The position numbers and the translations under genes were made by a program. Below are positions 1-5,478 of a stretch of 10,035 nucleotides of DNA, one piece after another. Within the stretch, counting starts at the first letter, position 1. Every line of letters starts with the position of its first letter. The DNA is taken from the NCBI GenBank assembly GCA_002839245.1, contig PGXR01000107.1, forward strand, positions 1-10,035. The letters run 5' to 3'. Under the pieces are notes generated by a model. It searched no databases, was not told the origin of the DNA, and saw only the letters and a list, made by a program, of their open reading frames with translations. Origin of the DNA: Spirochaetae bacterium HGW-Spirochaetae-7 (GTDB lineage: Bacteria; Spirochaetota; Spirochaetia; Treponematales; UBA12059).

Positions 1-204
1 GGCTGCTTTCAATTCGGCGATCACCTTCAGGCGCCCGCTCGTGTTGACGTATGCCGGCTTGAAGCCATTCTCGACATCCACGCCTAGCTTTTTAAGCGGC
101 AGGTCGCGGACGTGGCCCATCGAGGCTTTGACAATATATTCCTTGCCAAGATACTTGTTGATGGTCTTGGCCTTGGCAGGAGACTCGACGATGACTAGCT
201 TCAC
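1..204 (-). CDS. topA: DNA topoisomerase I, N-terminal fragment (cut by window edge)
   Basis: Type IA topoisomerase, which relaxes negatively supercoiled DNA by cutting and passing one strand. Only the first 68 residues are in the window; the gene continues off the left edge. Reading the minus strand from a GTG at 204 gives VKLVIVESPAKAKTINKYLG, the hallmark start of the TOPRIM domain. E7 and K11 correspond to the conserved acidic metal-binding residue and nearby Lys of the family. The following KASMGHVRDLP segment (residues 26-36) is also canonical. The GTG was chosen because homologous proteins begin within a few residues of this point and an AAAGG lies 10 bases upstream. The frame stays open back to a TAG, so a TTG at 237 is a possible but less likely start with no good ribosome binding site. 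It is transcribed away from all other genes here. Family assignment is very secure; the exact start is moderately so. Confidence 0.93.
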   Translation of the reverse strand, partial: MKLVIVESPAKAKTINKYLGKEYIVKASMGHVRDLPLKKLGVDVENGFKPAYVNTSGRLKVIAELKAA

Positions 205-290
205 TGGAGTAATACCTTTCAGATCGCGAATGGACAATTTTATGACGTGCGATGGCCACTATAATCCATTTGACCTCCATACGATACCCT

Positions 291-318
291 GCCCCGCGCC
301 TCGGGCGGGAGTCGGGGC
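291..318. other. GC-rich imperfect hairpin upstream of topA
   Basis: GCCCCG (291-296) pairs with CGGGGC (313-318), and inside the loop CGC/GCG around TCGG can pair as well. No T-run follows on either strand, so it is not a clear intrinsic terminator. It may mark the end of the decayed region next to the topA upstream region. Function unknown. Confidence 0.35.
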
Positions 319-531
319 TTGGCGGGACATTAATCGATATTGTTTCTTGGGTTCCTCCTGGTTAAAGGTGTAAACTCATCCAGGCAGACAGGGTCGGGAC
401 ATGGGCGAGAATCTTGAAGGCTTCCAAAGGACCTACCGGATTTTTCGATTCCCTGAAAGTAGGCTTGATAAAACGGTACAATATTGATGGAGAAGTCAAA
501 GCAAGGTAATTTAAGACTCGATATTCCACTA

Positions 532-753
532 CATTACCCGATATGCGTAGCGATAGCCAAGAATAATTTGATCGCCAATTCCGCAGTCGGGGTCATCCGA
601 ATACATGAAACCACAAATGATCGAAGACGGGAATATCCCCCGGGAATGATGGCCAGCCTCGAGGCCGAGCGAGAAGCGGTACAGCACTGAACTCCAAGGC
701 TTGTTGACGCCGAGGTTGAACTTGCCGTTCAGGTAGAGTCCGGGAATGGCGAA
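532..753 (-). pseudogene. Possible relic of an outer-membrane beta-barrel protein
   Basis: Starting immediately after the metallophosphoesterase relic, but in another minus-strand frame, there is an open stretch with alternating hydrophobic and polar residues typical of membrane beta strands. Examples are GLYLNGKFNLGV, SVLYRFSLGLEAGHHS and IILGYRYAYRV. The frame stops at 529-531. A similar-looking segment (FDFSINIVPFYQAYFQGIE) follows in a different frame at roughly 430-505, suggesting a frameshifted continuation toward topA. There is no start codon of its own, no signal peptide and no recognisable family motif. The barrel idea rests only on residue pattern, so this is a tentative call; it could also be a chance open frame. 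Confidence 0.28.
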
Positions 754-940
754 CCTGCCGCCACCAATTCGTGGTTGCCTGCGGTGTACAGCGGCTAGGG
801 GAACGTAGACACTCCTTGTATACGACCGTATCGGGGATGCAACCCACAACGTCGTCAAGGCACCATGCCCGGCTGAAGGGTACAGCTGTTTCGATGGCGG
901 CATGACAAGCGCGGATGTCCGAAACGAAAAGAATACGCAT
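729..940 (-). pseudogene. Decayed metallophosphoesterase (calcineurin-like), N-terminal part
   Basis: Minus-strand reading from an ATG at 940 gives MRILFVSDIRACHAAIETA, then AWCLDDVVGCIPDTVV, which matches the usual start of YfcE-like phosphoesterases (SDIHGN followed by WCLGDVVGYGPDP). Both metal-binding motifs are damaged: D-I-R replaces D-x-H, and D-D replaces G-D. The third motif is intact as AGNHELVAAG, but lies in a different frame (782 to 753), so at least one frameshift separates it from the first part. That frame then hits a stop near 731. The distances between motifs are short, suggesting small deletions. No C-terminal half of the family (with its G-H-x-H motif) is seen. The ordered survival of three family motifs across two frames makes a real pseudogene much more likely than chance. 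Confidence 0.65.
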
Positions 941-976
941 CATCACGCTTTGTTCATCCATCCGACAACTAAAAGC

Positions 977-1005
977 AAGACAACCAATATATGAATCTTT
1001 ATATC
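977..1005 (+). promoter_or_regulatory. Candidate sigma-70 promoter for satP
   Basis: AAGACA (977-982) and TATATC (1000-1005) are separated by 17 bases and each match the -35 and -10 consensus at four of six positions. They sit in the most A+T-rich part of the region, about 125 bases upstream of the satP start. This is a pattern match only; the long leader it implies is unexplained. Confidence 0.28.
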
Positions 1006-1128
1006 ATCCTTTTATGCCCCCTTGCCCCTCCCTTCCCTGGCAGGCTATATACATCGGGCCTTCCGGGGACGCAGGCGCCAGTTCAGTGCCGATGGTCCCC
1101 CTTTCGACACCCAGGAGTATTCAACACC

Positions 1129-1680
1129 ATGGAAACAAAACACGCAAATCCGGGCCCGCTGGGCCTGGCCGGCTTCGGCATGACCACCATCCTCCTCAAC
1201 ATCCACAACGCCGGCTTCTTCCCGGTCAGCGCCATGATAATGGGAATGGGCATCTTTTACGGCGGAATTTCCCAGGTGATCGCCGGCATCATGGAATACA
1301 GGAACGGCAACACGTTCGGGATGCTCGCATTCACTTCCTACGGTTTCTTCTGGATAACCTTGGTCGCTACCTGGGTGCTGCCCAGGCTGGGCATGGCCGA
1401 GGCAACGCCGGCGGGGTACATGGGCTGGTTCCTGGCAGCATGGGGCCTCTTCTCGATATTCATGACCATCGGCACGCTCAAGTCGAGCAAGGTCCTGACT
1501 TTCGTGTTCGTGACGCTTGACATACTTTTCCTCCTGCTTGCGATCAGGGACTGGACTGGGTCCGTAGTGGTTGGCCGCATCGCAGGCTGGGAAGGCCTGG
1601 TCTGCGGAGCTGCCGCCCTATACCTCGCGATGGCCGAGATGATAGCCGAGAAGCTCGGGTCCAAGCTCCTACCGTTCTGA
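1129..1680 (+). CDS. satP: Acetate/succinate-proton symporter SatP (GPR1/FUN34/YaaH family)
   Basis: A 183-residue inner-membrane protein closely resembling E. coli SatP (YaaH), which takes up acetate and succinate with protons. The family signature N-P-x-P-L-G-L is at residues 7-13 (NPGPLGL), followed by GFGMTTILLNIHN. The characteristic segment around IFYGGISQVIAGIMEYRNG and the FTSYGFFW motif are both present. Six hydrophobic segments are visible, as expected for the family, and the length is normal. The start at 1129 was chosen because an AGGAG lies about ten bases upstream and the family signature begins a few residues later; the open frame extends further upstream without homology. It stands alone, 97 bases before pyrK, and has no evident functional link with its neighbours. 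Substrate is inferred from the family; a related monocarboxylate is possible. Confidence 0.93.
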   Translation: METKHANPGPLGLAGFGMTTILLNIHNAGFFPVSAMIMGMGIFYGGISQVIAGIMEYRNGNTFGMLAFTSYGFFWITLVATWVLPRLGMAEATPAGYMGWFLAAWGLFSIFMTIGTLKSSKVLTFVFVTLDILFLLLAIRDWTGSVVVGRIAGWEGLVCGAAALYLAMAEMIAEKLGSKLLPF

Positions 1681-1692
1681 CAGGCCACACAG

Positions 1693-1722
1693 GCCGGCCC
1701 GCACTGGTCGGCACTGGCCGGC
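1693..1722 (+). terminator. Weak hairpin after satP, possible terminator
   Basis: GCCGGCC (1693-1699) and GGCCGGC (1716-1722) form a perfect 7-bp stem with a 16-base loop, starting 13 bases after the satP stop. The loop region also contains a short direct repeat of GCACTGG. No T-run follows, so it would be a poor intrinsic terminator; it may instead protect the mRNA end or be incidental in GC-rich DNA. Confidence 0.3.
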
Positions 1723-1737
1723 GGCTTAACCCTTCGA

Positions 1738-1767
1738 TTGACATCCGGAGCCCGTCGCGGCTAGGCT
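1738..1767 (+). promoter_or_regulatory. Candidate promoter for pyrK-pyrD
   Basis: A perfect -35 hexamer TTGACA (1738-1743) is followed after 18 bases by a poor -10, TAGGCT (1762-1767, three of six matches). If used, transcription would start about 4-6 bases before the pyrK ATG at 1778, giving an almost leaderless message that cuts into the GGAAG ribosome site. The -35 is convincing, the -10 is not. Confidence 0.4.
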
Positions 1768-1777
1768 CCCGGAAGCC

Positions 1778-2578
1778 ATGAAACGATTCGACACGACCGT
1801 CACTTCGATCCGGCCGGTGGCCGAGGGATGCTTCGAGCTTCGCTTCGACTGGCCCGACGACGCGGGCGTCCCCGCTCCCGGCCGCTTCTTCACAATAAAG
1901 GCGGGAGGCCGCTACGATCCGGTACTCAGGCGGCCGTTCGCCTTTTCCGGTTACGCTCCGCCAGTCGCAGGCGAACGCGATGGCGAGGCCGCCTTCATCT
2001 TCCAGGTACGAGGCCGCGGCACGGAGTTCCTGGCGGCGCTCAAGCCCGGGGATCCGCTCGACGTGCTGGGGCCGCTGGGCAGGGGCTTCGGCAAGCCGCC
2101 GCGCGGAACCAGGCCGATGCTCGTGGCGGGCGGCATCGGCATGGGGCCGATGCTCTACCTGGCAGCGGCACTCGGAGCCGATGCGAAGGCCGGGCTTTGC
2201 GAGGCGCCTATGCTCGTCATCGGCGTCAGGAGCGCAGGTTTCATACCCGACGTCGAACTGCCAGCCGGGACGGTGATATGCACCGACGACGGCTCGTCCG
2301 GGTTCCACGGCACGGTGACTGAATGGCTCGCGGGTTTCGACCCAGGATTGCCGCCGGTCTTCTACGCCTGCGGACCCGCCCCGATGATGGCAGCGGTCGA
2401 CCGGTTGGCCGAAGTTCGCAGCGCCCCCTTCGAGGCCGCCCTCGAGCAATGGATGGCCTGCGGCGTCGGGGCGTGCGCCGGTTGCGCGGTGGCTCTCAAG
2501 TCCGGGCGCTACATCAAGACCTGCGTGGACGGCCCGGTTTACGACGGCCGCCTCGTCGATTGGGGGGCCGCGCTATGA
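1778..2578 (+). CDS. pyrK: Dihydroorotate dehydrogenase B, electron transfer subunit PyrK
   Basis: The iron-sulfur flavoprotein subunit that passes electrons from dihydroorotate, via FMN in PyrD, through its own FAD and [2Fe-2S] cluster to NAD+, in de novo pyrimidine synthesis. The 266 residues show the expected order: an FAD-binding barrel with the flavin motif RRPFAFS at 51-57 and GPLGRGF at 98-104; a nucleotide-binding domain with AGGIGMGPM at 117-125 and YACGPAPMM near 196-204; and a C-terminal cluster-binding segment with Cys228, Cys233, Cys236 and Cys249 (C-x4-C-x2-C-x12-C). All key residues are present and the length is normal. The ATG at 1778 has GGAAG two bases upstream, a tight spacing. 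Its stop overlaps the pyrD start (ATGA), so the two are translationally coupled. Assignment is secure. Confidence 0.95.
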   Translation: MKRFDTTVTSIRPVAEGCFELRFDWPDDAGVPAPGRFFTIKAGGRYDPVLRRPFAFSGYAPPVAGERDGEAAFIFQVRGRGTEFLAALKPGDPLDVLGPLGRGFGKPPRGTRPMLVAGGIGMGPMLYLAAALGADAKAGLCEAPMLVIGVRSAGFIPDVELPAGTVICTDDGSSGFHGTVTEWLAGFDPGLPPVFYACGPAPMMAAVDRLAEVRSAPFEAALEQWMACGVGACAGCAVALKSGRYIKTCVDGPVYDGRLVDWGAAL

Positions 2579-3585
2579 GCGGCACGTCAAGCGGAACGGC
2601 ACGCGGCATGGTACCAGCGAAACTCGACCTGACTGTCCGCATCGGCGACCTCGTAATGCAAAACCCGGTTGGCGTCGCCAGCGGCACCTTCGGCTACGGC
2701 GAGGAATACGAAGACCTCGTCGACATCGATTGCCTGGGCGCGCTGTACACCAAGGCGGTGACGCCTGAACCCAGGCCAGGCAACCCCGCGCCGCGCCTCG
2801 CCGACACCCCCGCGGGCATGCTCAATTCGATAGGGCTGGCCAATCCGGGGCTCGATGCCTTCATCGCGGACAAACTGCCGAGGCTGCGGGCTCGGCGCTG
2901 CGCGGTCATCGTCAATGTCGCCGGCGGCACCGAGGACGACTACCTGCGAGTGCTCGATGCCCTCGAGGCCCAAGACGGGATAGTCGGCTACGAGATCAAC
3001 ATCAGCTGCCCGAACGTCGCGCATGGCGGCCTGTCGTTCGGCACCGATCCCGTCCAGGTGGAGCGACTGACCCGCCGTCTGGTGGACGCGGTCGGTTCGC
3101 GCGCGATGGCCGGAGCCGAGGCCCGCTGCGACCGGCTCGCTGGCCGCGGCAGGCGTCCCCTCATCGTCAAGCTGTCGCCAAACGTCACCGACATCGCCGC
3201 GATAGCCAAGGCAGCCGAGGCCGGAGGCGCCGTCGCGCTGTCGTGCATCAACACGCTCGTCGGCATGGTGATCGACATCAAAACCAAACGACCGGTACTG
3301 GCGATGGGCTCAGGCGGGCTCTCGGGTCCGGCGATCAGGCCGGTGGGCGTCGCGATGGTCTACAAGGCAAGCCACGCCGTATCGATACCGGTGATAGGCC
3401 TGGGAGGCATCTCGGATGCGGACGACGCGCTCCAGTACCTGCTCGCAGGCGCTGTCGCCATACAGGTCGGCACCGCGATATTCTCGCGGCCCGAGGCACC
3501 TCTCGAGATTCTCGCGGGAATCCGCGAGTTCATGGAACGCGAGGGAATCGAGCAGGTGGCAGACATTCGCAAGCTGCTCCGCTGA
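2575..3585 (+). CDS. pyrD: Dihydroorotate dehydrogenase B, catalytic subunit PyrD (class 1B)
   Basis: Cytosolic FMN enzyme that oxidises dihydroorotate to orotate, the fourth step of UMP synthesis; with PyrK it uses NAD+. The 336-residue TIM barrel has ASGTFGYG (35-42), the flavin-contacting Lys60 in TKAVTPEPRPGN, NSIGLANPG (84-92), and the class 1 catalytic Cys145 in NISCPNV. These are followed by LIVKLSPNV (196-204), the SGG strand and GLGGI near the C-terminal phosphate site. A Cys rather than a Ser base, together with the neighbouring pyrK, fixes it as class 1B. It is about 25-30 residues longer than typical family members: a short extension before residue 16 and an Arg/Ala/Gly-rich insertion at about 174-194. 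The start at 2575 overlaps the pyrK stop (ATGA); ATG at 2608 is an alternative but lacks a ribosome site. Confidence 0.94.
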   Translation: MSGTSSGTARGMVPAKLDLTVRIGDLVMQNPVGVASGTFGYGEEYEDLVDIDCLGALYTKAVTPEPRPGNPAPRLADTPAGMLNSIGLANPGLDAFIADKLPRLRARRCAVIVNVAGGTEDDYLRVLDALEAQDGIVGYEINISCPNVAHGGLSFGTDPVQVERLTRRLVDAVGSRAMAGAEARCDRLAGRGRRPLIVKLSPNVTDIAAIAKAAEAGGAVALSCINTLVGMVIDIKTKRPVLAMGSGGLSGPAIRPVGVAMVYKASHAVSIPVIGLGGISDADDALQYLLAGAVAIQVGTAIFSRPEAPLEILAGIREFMEREGIEQVADIRKLLR

Positions 3586-3605
3586 CAGGAGCGGTCCCTG
3601 TGTAA

Positions 3606-3623
3606 TTAACCATTCTTTAACAC
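3606..3623 (+). promoter_or_regulatory. Pho-box-like direct repeat upstream of pstS
   Basis: TTAACCA (3606-3612) and TTAACAC (3617-3623) are spaced exactly 11 bp apart, one helical turn, with a 4-base gap. PhoB/PhoP-type regulators bind direct repeats with this spacing, and the half-site resembles the TTAACA repeats of Bacillus and the CTTAACCT repeats of cyanobacteria more than the E. coli CTGTCAT. The second copy also contains TTAACA, a five-of-six -35 match. The best downstream -10 is a poor TTGAAT (3638-3643), as expected for an activator-dependent promoter. The likely binder is the PhoB encoded downstream. This is inference from pattern and position. Confidence 0.55.
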
Positions 3624-3656
3624 GGGCTTCATCAAGCTTGAATCCCGGCAGGGTAA

Positions 3657-3679
3657 TTTCCTCCACGTACAGGAGGAAA
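3657..3679 (+). promoter_or_regulatory. Hairpin covering the pstS ribosome binding site
   Basis: TTTCCTCC (3657-3664) and GGAGGAAA (3672-3679) are perfect reverse complements, forming an 8-bp stem with a 7-base loop (ACGTACA). The right arm contains the whole Shine-Dalgarno sequence of pstS (AGGAGG, 3671-3676), whose ATG is at 3684. When folded, the stem would hide the ribosome site, so it could tune or switch pstS translation. The structure is seen directly; a regulatory role is inferred. Confidence 0.6.
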
Positions 3680-3683
3680 CGAC

Positions 3684-4514
3684 ATGAAGAAGATCGCATC
3701 GATCATCGCGTTGACCCTTGCCGCGACCGGCGCCTTTGCCCAGTACAGCGGCAACTACACCTTCGGCGGCTCCACGACCGTGGCGCCGATAGCCTACCCG
3801 GCCATCGAGCAGTTCCAGAAGGACAACCCCGGCGTCAAGATCTCCTACGAAGCCGTCGGCTCCGGCGCTGGCCTCAAGGCCCTGCTGGCGGGTCAGTTCA
3901 GCCTCTCCGGTTCGTCGGCCGAGTATGACGCCGCCGCCCTCAAAGGCGCCGTAGCCACCCCGATAGCCCTCGACGGCCTTTCGGTTATCATCAACAAGAA
4001 AGATACGGGCATCAAGAACATCTCCATGGCCGACCTCGCGAAGATCTACCACGGCGACATCACCAACTGGAAGCAGGTCGGCGGCAAGGACAAGCCGATC
4101 GTCGTCGTCAACCGCGACGAATCGTCCGGCACCTATGCGTCGTTCTGGGAACTCGTGTGCCAGAAGCCGTTCGGCAAGGCCGTCGCCTATACCAGGAACG
4201 CCATCGTCACCAAGGAAAACGGCGAGGTAGCCATAAAGGTGCTGTCCACCCCCGGCTCCATCGGCTATGTGGGCATGGCCTTCGCCCAGGAAGTGATCAA
4301 GGCCGGCGGCCTTGAACTGGCCATCGACAAGGTGATGCCGACCACCGCCAACATAGTCGCCAGAAAGTACCCGATCGCCCGTTCGCTCTTCCTGATCACC
4401 AGGTCCGCTCCCGTCCAGGGTTCGGTCGAGAAAGCCTTCATCGACTTCGTGCTTTCCCCCAGGGGACAGTCGATCGTGAAGTCGGCAGATTACATCCCGC
4501 TTCCCGTAAAATAA
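3684..4514 (+). CDS. pstS: Periplasmic phosphate-binding protein PstS
   Basis: Captures inorganic phosphate in the periplasm and delivers it to the PstCA channel. The 276-residue precursor has a signal peptide with Lys2-Lys3, a hydrophobic core and an AFA cleavage site at 17-19, giving a mature protein beginning QYSGNYTFGG. There is no lipobox Cys, so the protein is soluble in the periplasm. Phosphate-site motifs are present: GGSTTVAPI (28-36), the GSGAG turn (59-63), SGSSAEYD (75-82) and NRDESSGTY (143-151). The lobe-II motif DITNWKQVGG (125-134) and GSIGYVGMAF (191-200) complete the family pattern. The ATG at 3684 has a strong AGGAGG seven bases upstream, which lies within an inverted repeat. 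First gene of the pst-pho operon. Cys159 is single and not obviously functional. Confidence 0.96.
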   Translation: MKKIASIIALTLAATGAFAQYSGNYTFGGSTTVAPIAYPAIEQFQKDNPGVKISYEAVGSGAGLKALLAGQFSLSGSSAEYDAAALKGAVATPIALDGLSVIINKKDTGIKNISMADLAKIYHGDITNWKQVGGKDKPIVVVNRDESSGTYASFWELVCQKPFGKAVAYTRNAIVTKENGEVAIKVLSTPGSIGYVGMAFAQEVIKAGGLELAIDKVMPTTANIVARKYPIARSLFLITRSAPVQGSVEKAFIDFVLSPRGQSIVKSADYIPLPVK

Positions 4515-4530
4515 TCCGTACTGAAAAAGC

Positions 4531-4570
4531 GCGACGTCGATCGCAGACCCTGGCCAGCGATCGACGTCGC
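4531..4570 (+). terminator. Perfect 14-bp hairpin between pstS and pstC (attenuator or mRNA stabiliser)
   Basis: GCGACGTCGATCGC (4531-4544) pairs perfectly with GCGATCGACGTCGC (4557-4570) around a 12-base loop. An A-run (4524-4528) precedes it and CTTGTT follows, so it resembles a weak intrinsic terminator. It lies in the only sizeable gap of the operon (76 bases), just after the gene whose product is needed in greatest excess. The likely job is partial termination or protection of the pstS message from 3' decay, so that PstS is made in larger amounts than the membrane components. Confidence 0.7.
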
Positions 4571-4590
4571 CTTGTTCCAAGGAGCCTATT

Positions 4591-5478
4591 GTGAAGAGAA
4601 GGAAGCTCTTCGAGAGCGCGGCCGAAACGATGCTGTTCGCCTCGGCTTTCCTGTCGATCGTGGCGGTACTGTTCATAACGATATTCCTGTTCCGCAGCGG
4701 CATGCCGCTGTTCCGGAAGGTATCCGTCTTCGAGTTCCTGTTCTCGAGCCGATGGGAACCGACGGCTGCCACTCCGGGCTACGGCATCCTGTCGTTCATC
4801 GTCGGCTCGTTCCTGGTCACGGGCCTGGCCCTCTTCATCGCGGTTCCCGTGGGCCTGGCGGTCGGAATATACATGGCCGAGCTCTCTGGCAGGAAATCGT
4901 CGAAAATAATCAGGTCATCGGTCGAACTGCTTGCGGGCATACCGTCGGTGGTCTACGGACTCTTCGGCATCGTCATTATTTCGTCCGTCTCGAGGACCCT
5001 TTTCGGCGGTAGCGGCTACAGCGTGATATCCGCCGCCATTATCCTCGCGATCATGACGATGCCGACGATCATCAACGTCGCCGAAGTCTCGATCCGCTCC
5101 CTCCCCAAGGAACTGAAAGAAGGTTCCCTGGCCCTTGGAGCCACGCACTGGCAGACGATCATCAGGGTCCTCGTACCGGCGGCCCGGTCGGGCATCATTG
5201 CCGGCGTGATCCTTGGCATGGGCCGCGCAATCGGCGAGACGCTCGCGGTGCTCATGGTCGGCGGCAACGCGCCAATCATGCCCACCAAACTCAATGGCAT
5301 GGTCAGGACGCTTACGATGAACATCATCACGGACATGAGCTACGCGACGGGTGATCATCTGACGAGCCTCTTCGCCACCGGCATCGTCCTGTTCCTGTTC
5401 ATCCTCGTGCTCAACCTGACCGTACAGCTGGCCCTGAAGAAATCGATAACCGAAATGGAAGGAGGCGCGGGTGCGTAA
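4591..5478 (+). CDS. pstC: Phosphate ABC transporter permease PstC
   Basis: One of the two inner-membrane channel subunits of the high-affinity phosphate importer. The 295 residues are of normal family length. The first membrane helix is at about 14-34, followed by the conserved periplasmic segment FLFSSRWEPT (49-58). The ABC-permease core begins near 65 and contains VELLAGIPSVVYGLFG (111-126) and the EAA coupling loop (165-185), with the conserved GSLALGAT that contacts PstB. GMGRAIGETLAVLMVGGN lies downstream of the loop. The GTG start has AAGGAG (4579-4584) six bases upstream. Its last codons overlap the pstA start by 8 bases, implying coupled translation of the two permease subunits. No unusual features within the protein. 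Confidence 0.95.
   Translation: MKRRKLFESAAETMLFASAFLSIVAVLFITIFLFRSGMPLFRKVSVFEFLFSSRWEPTAATPGYGILSFIVGSFLVTGLALFIAVPVGLAVGIYMAELSGRKSSKIIRSSVELLAGIPSVVYGLFGIVIISSVSRTLFGGSGYSVISAAIILAIMTMPTIINVAEVSIRSLPKELKEGSLALGATHWQTIIRVLVPAARSGIIAGVILGMGRAIGETLAVLMVGGNAPIMPTKLNGMVRTLTMNIITDMSYATGDHLTSLFATGIVLFLFILVLNLTVQLALKKSITEMEGGAGA

Larger units (their letters stand above)
205..1128. other. Long region without an intact gene, between topA and satP
   Basis: About 920 bases, visibly richer in A+T than the genes on either side. It contains no complete gene that I can support. On the minus strand it carries coding relics (see the two pseudogene entries). Close to topA there is a TATAGT on the minus strand (258-263) that could be a -10 element, but no convincing -35 precedes it. 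A GC-rich imperfect hairpin lies at 291-318. Near satP there is an A+T-rich stretch (about 961-1012) followed by a pyrimidine-rich tract (about 1013-1036). Short open frames here on either strand have no recognisable motifs and are probably chance. Confidence 0.7.

Noticed and set aside
258..263. TATAGT on the minus strand as the topA promoter -10
   Set aside because: Good hexamer, but nothing like a -35 at 16-18 bases upstream, so not listed as a promoter.
41..373. Plus-strand open frame of 110 codons at the left end
   Set aside because: It is antisense to topA, whose minus-strand protein motifs are unmistakable, and its own translation shows no family pattern.
484..690. Plus-strand open frame of 68 codons in the gene-free region
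   Set aside because: No recognisable motif and no convincing ribosome site; it runs antisense to the tentative barrel relic.
1544..2449. Long minus-strand open frame opposite pyrK
   Set aside because: A shadow of GC-rich coding sequence; low-complexity Arg/Gly/Glu-rich translation, while the plus strand encodes a clear PyrK with all cofactor motifs.
3576..3601. Hairpins around the pyrD stop (ACAGG/CCTGT and GCTCC/GGAGC) as a terminator
   Set aside because: Stems are only 5 bp, mutually exclusive, overlap the stop codon, and no T-run follows.
3606..4772. 388-codon minus-strand open frame opposite pstS and the start of pstC
   Set aside because: It is the antisense of a canonical PstS and spans the promoter and the hairpin; no motif of its own.
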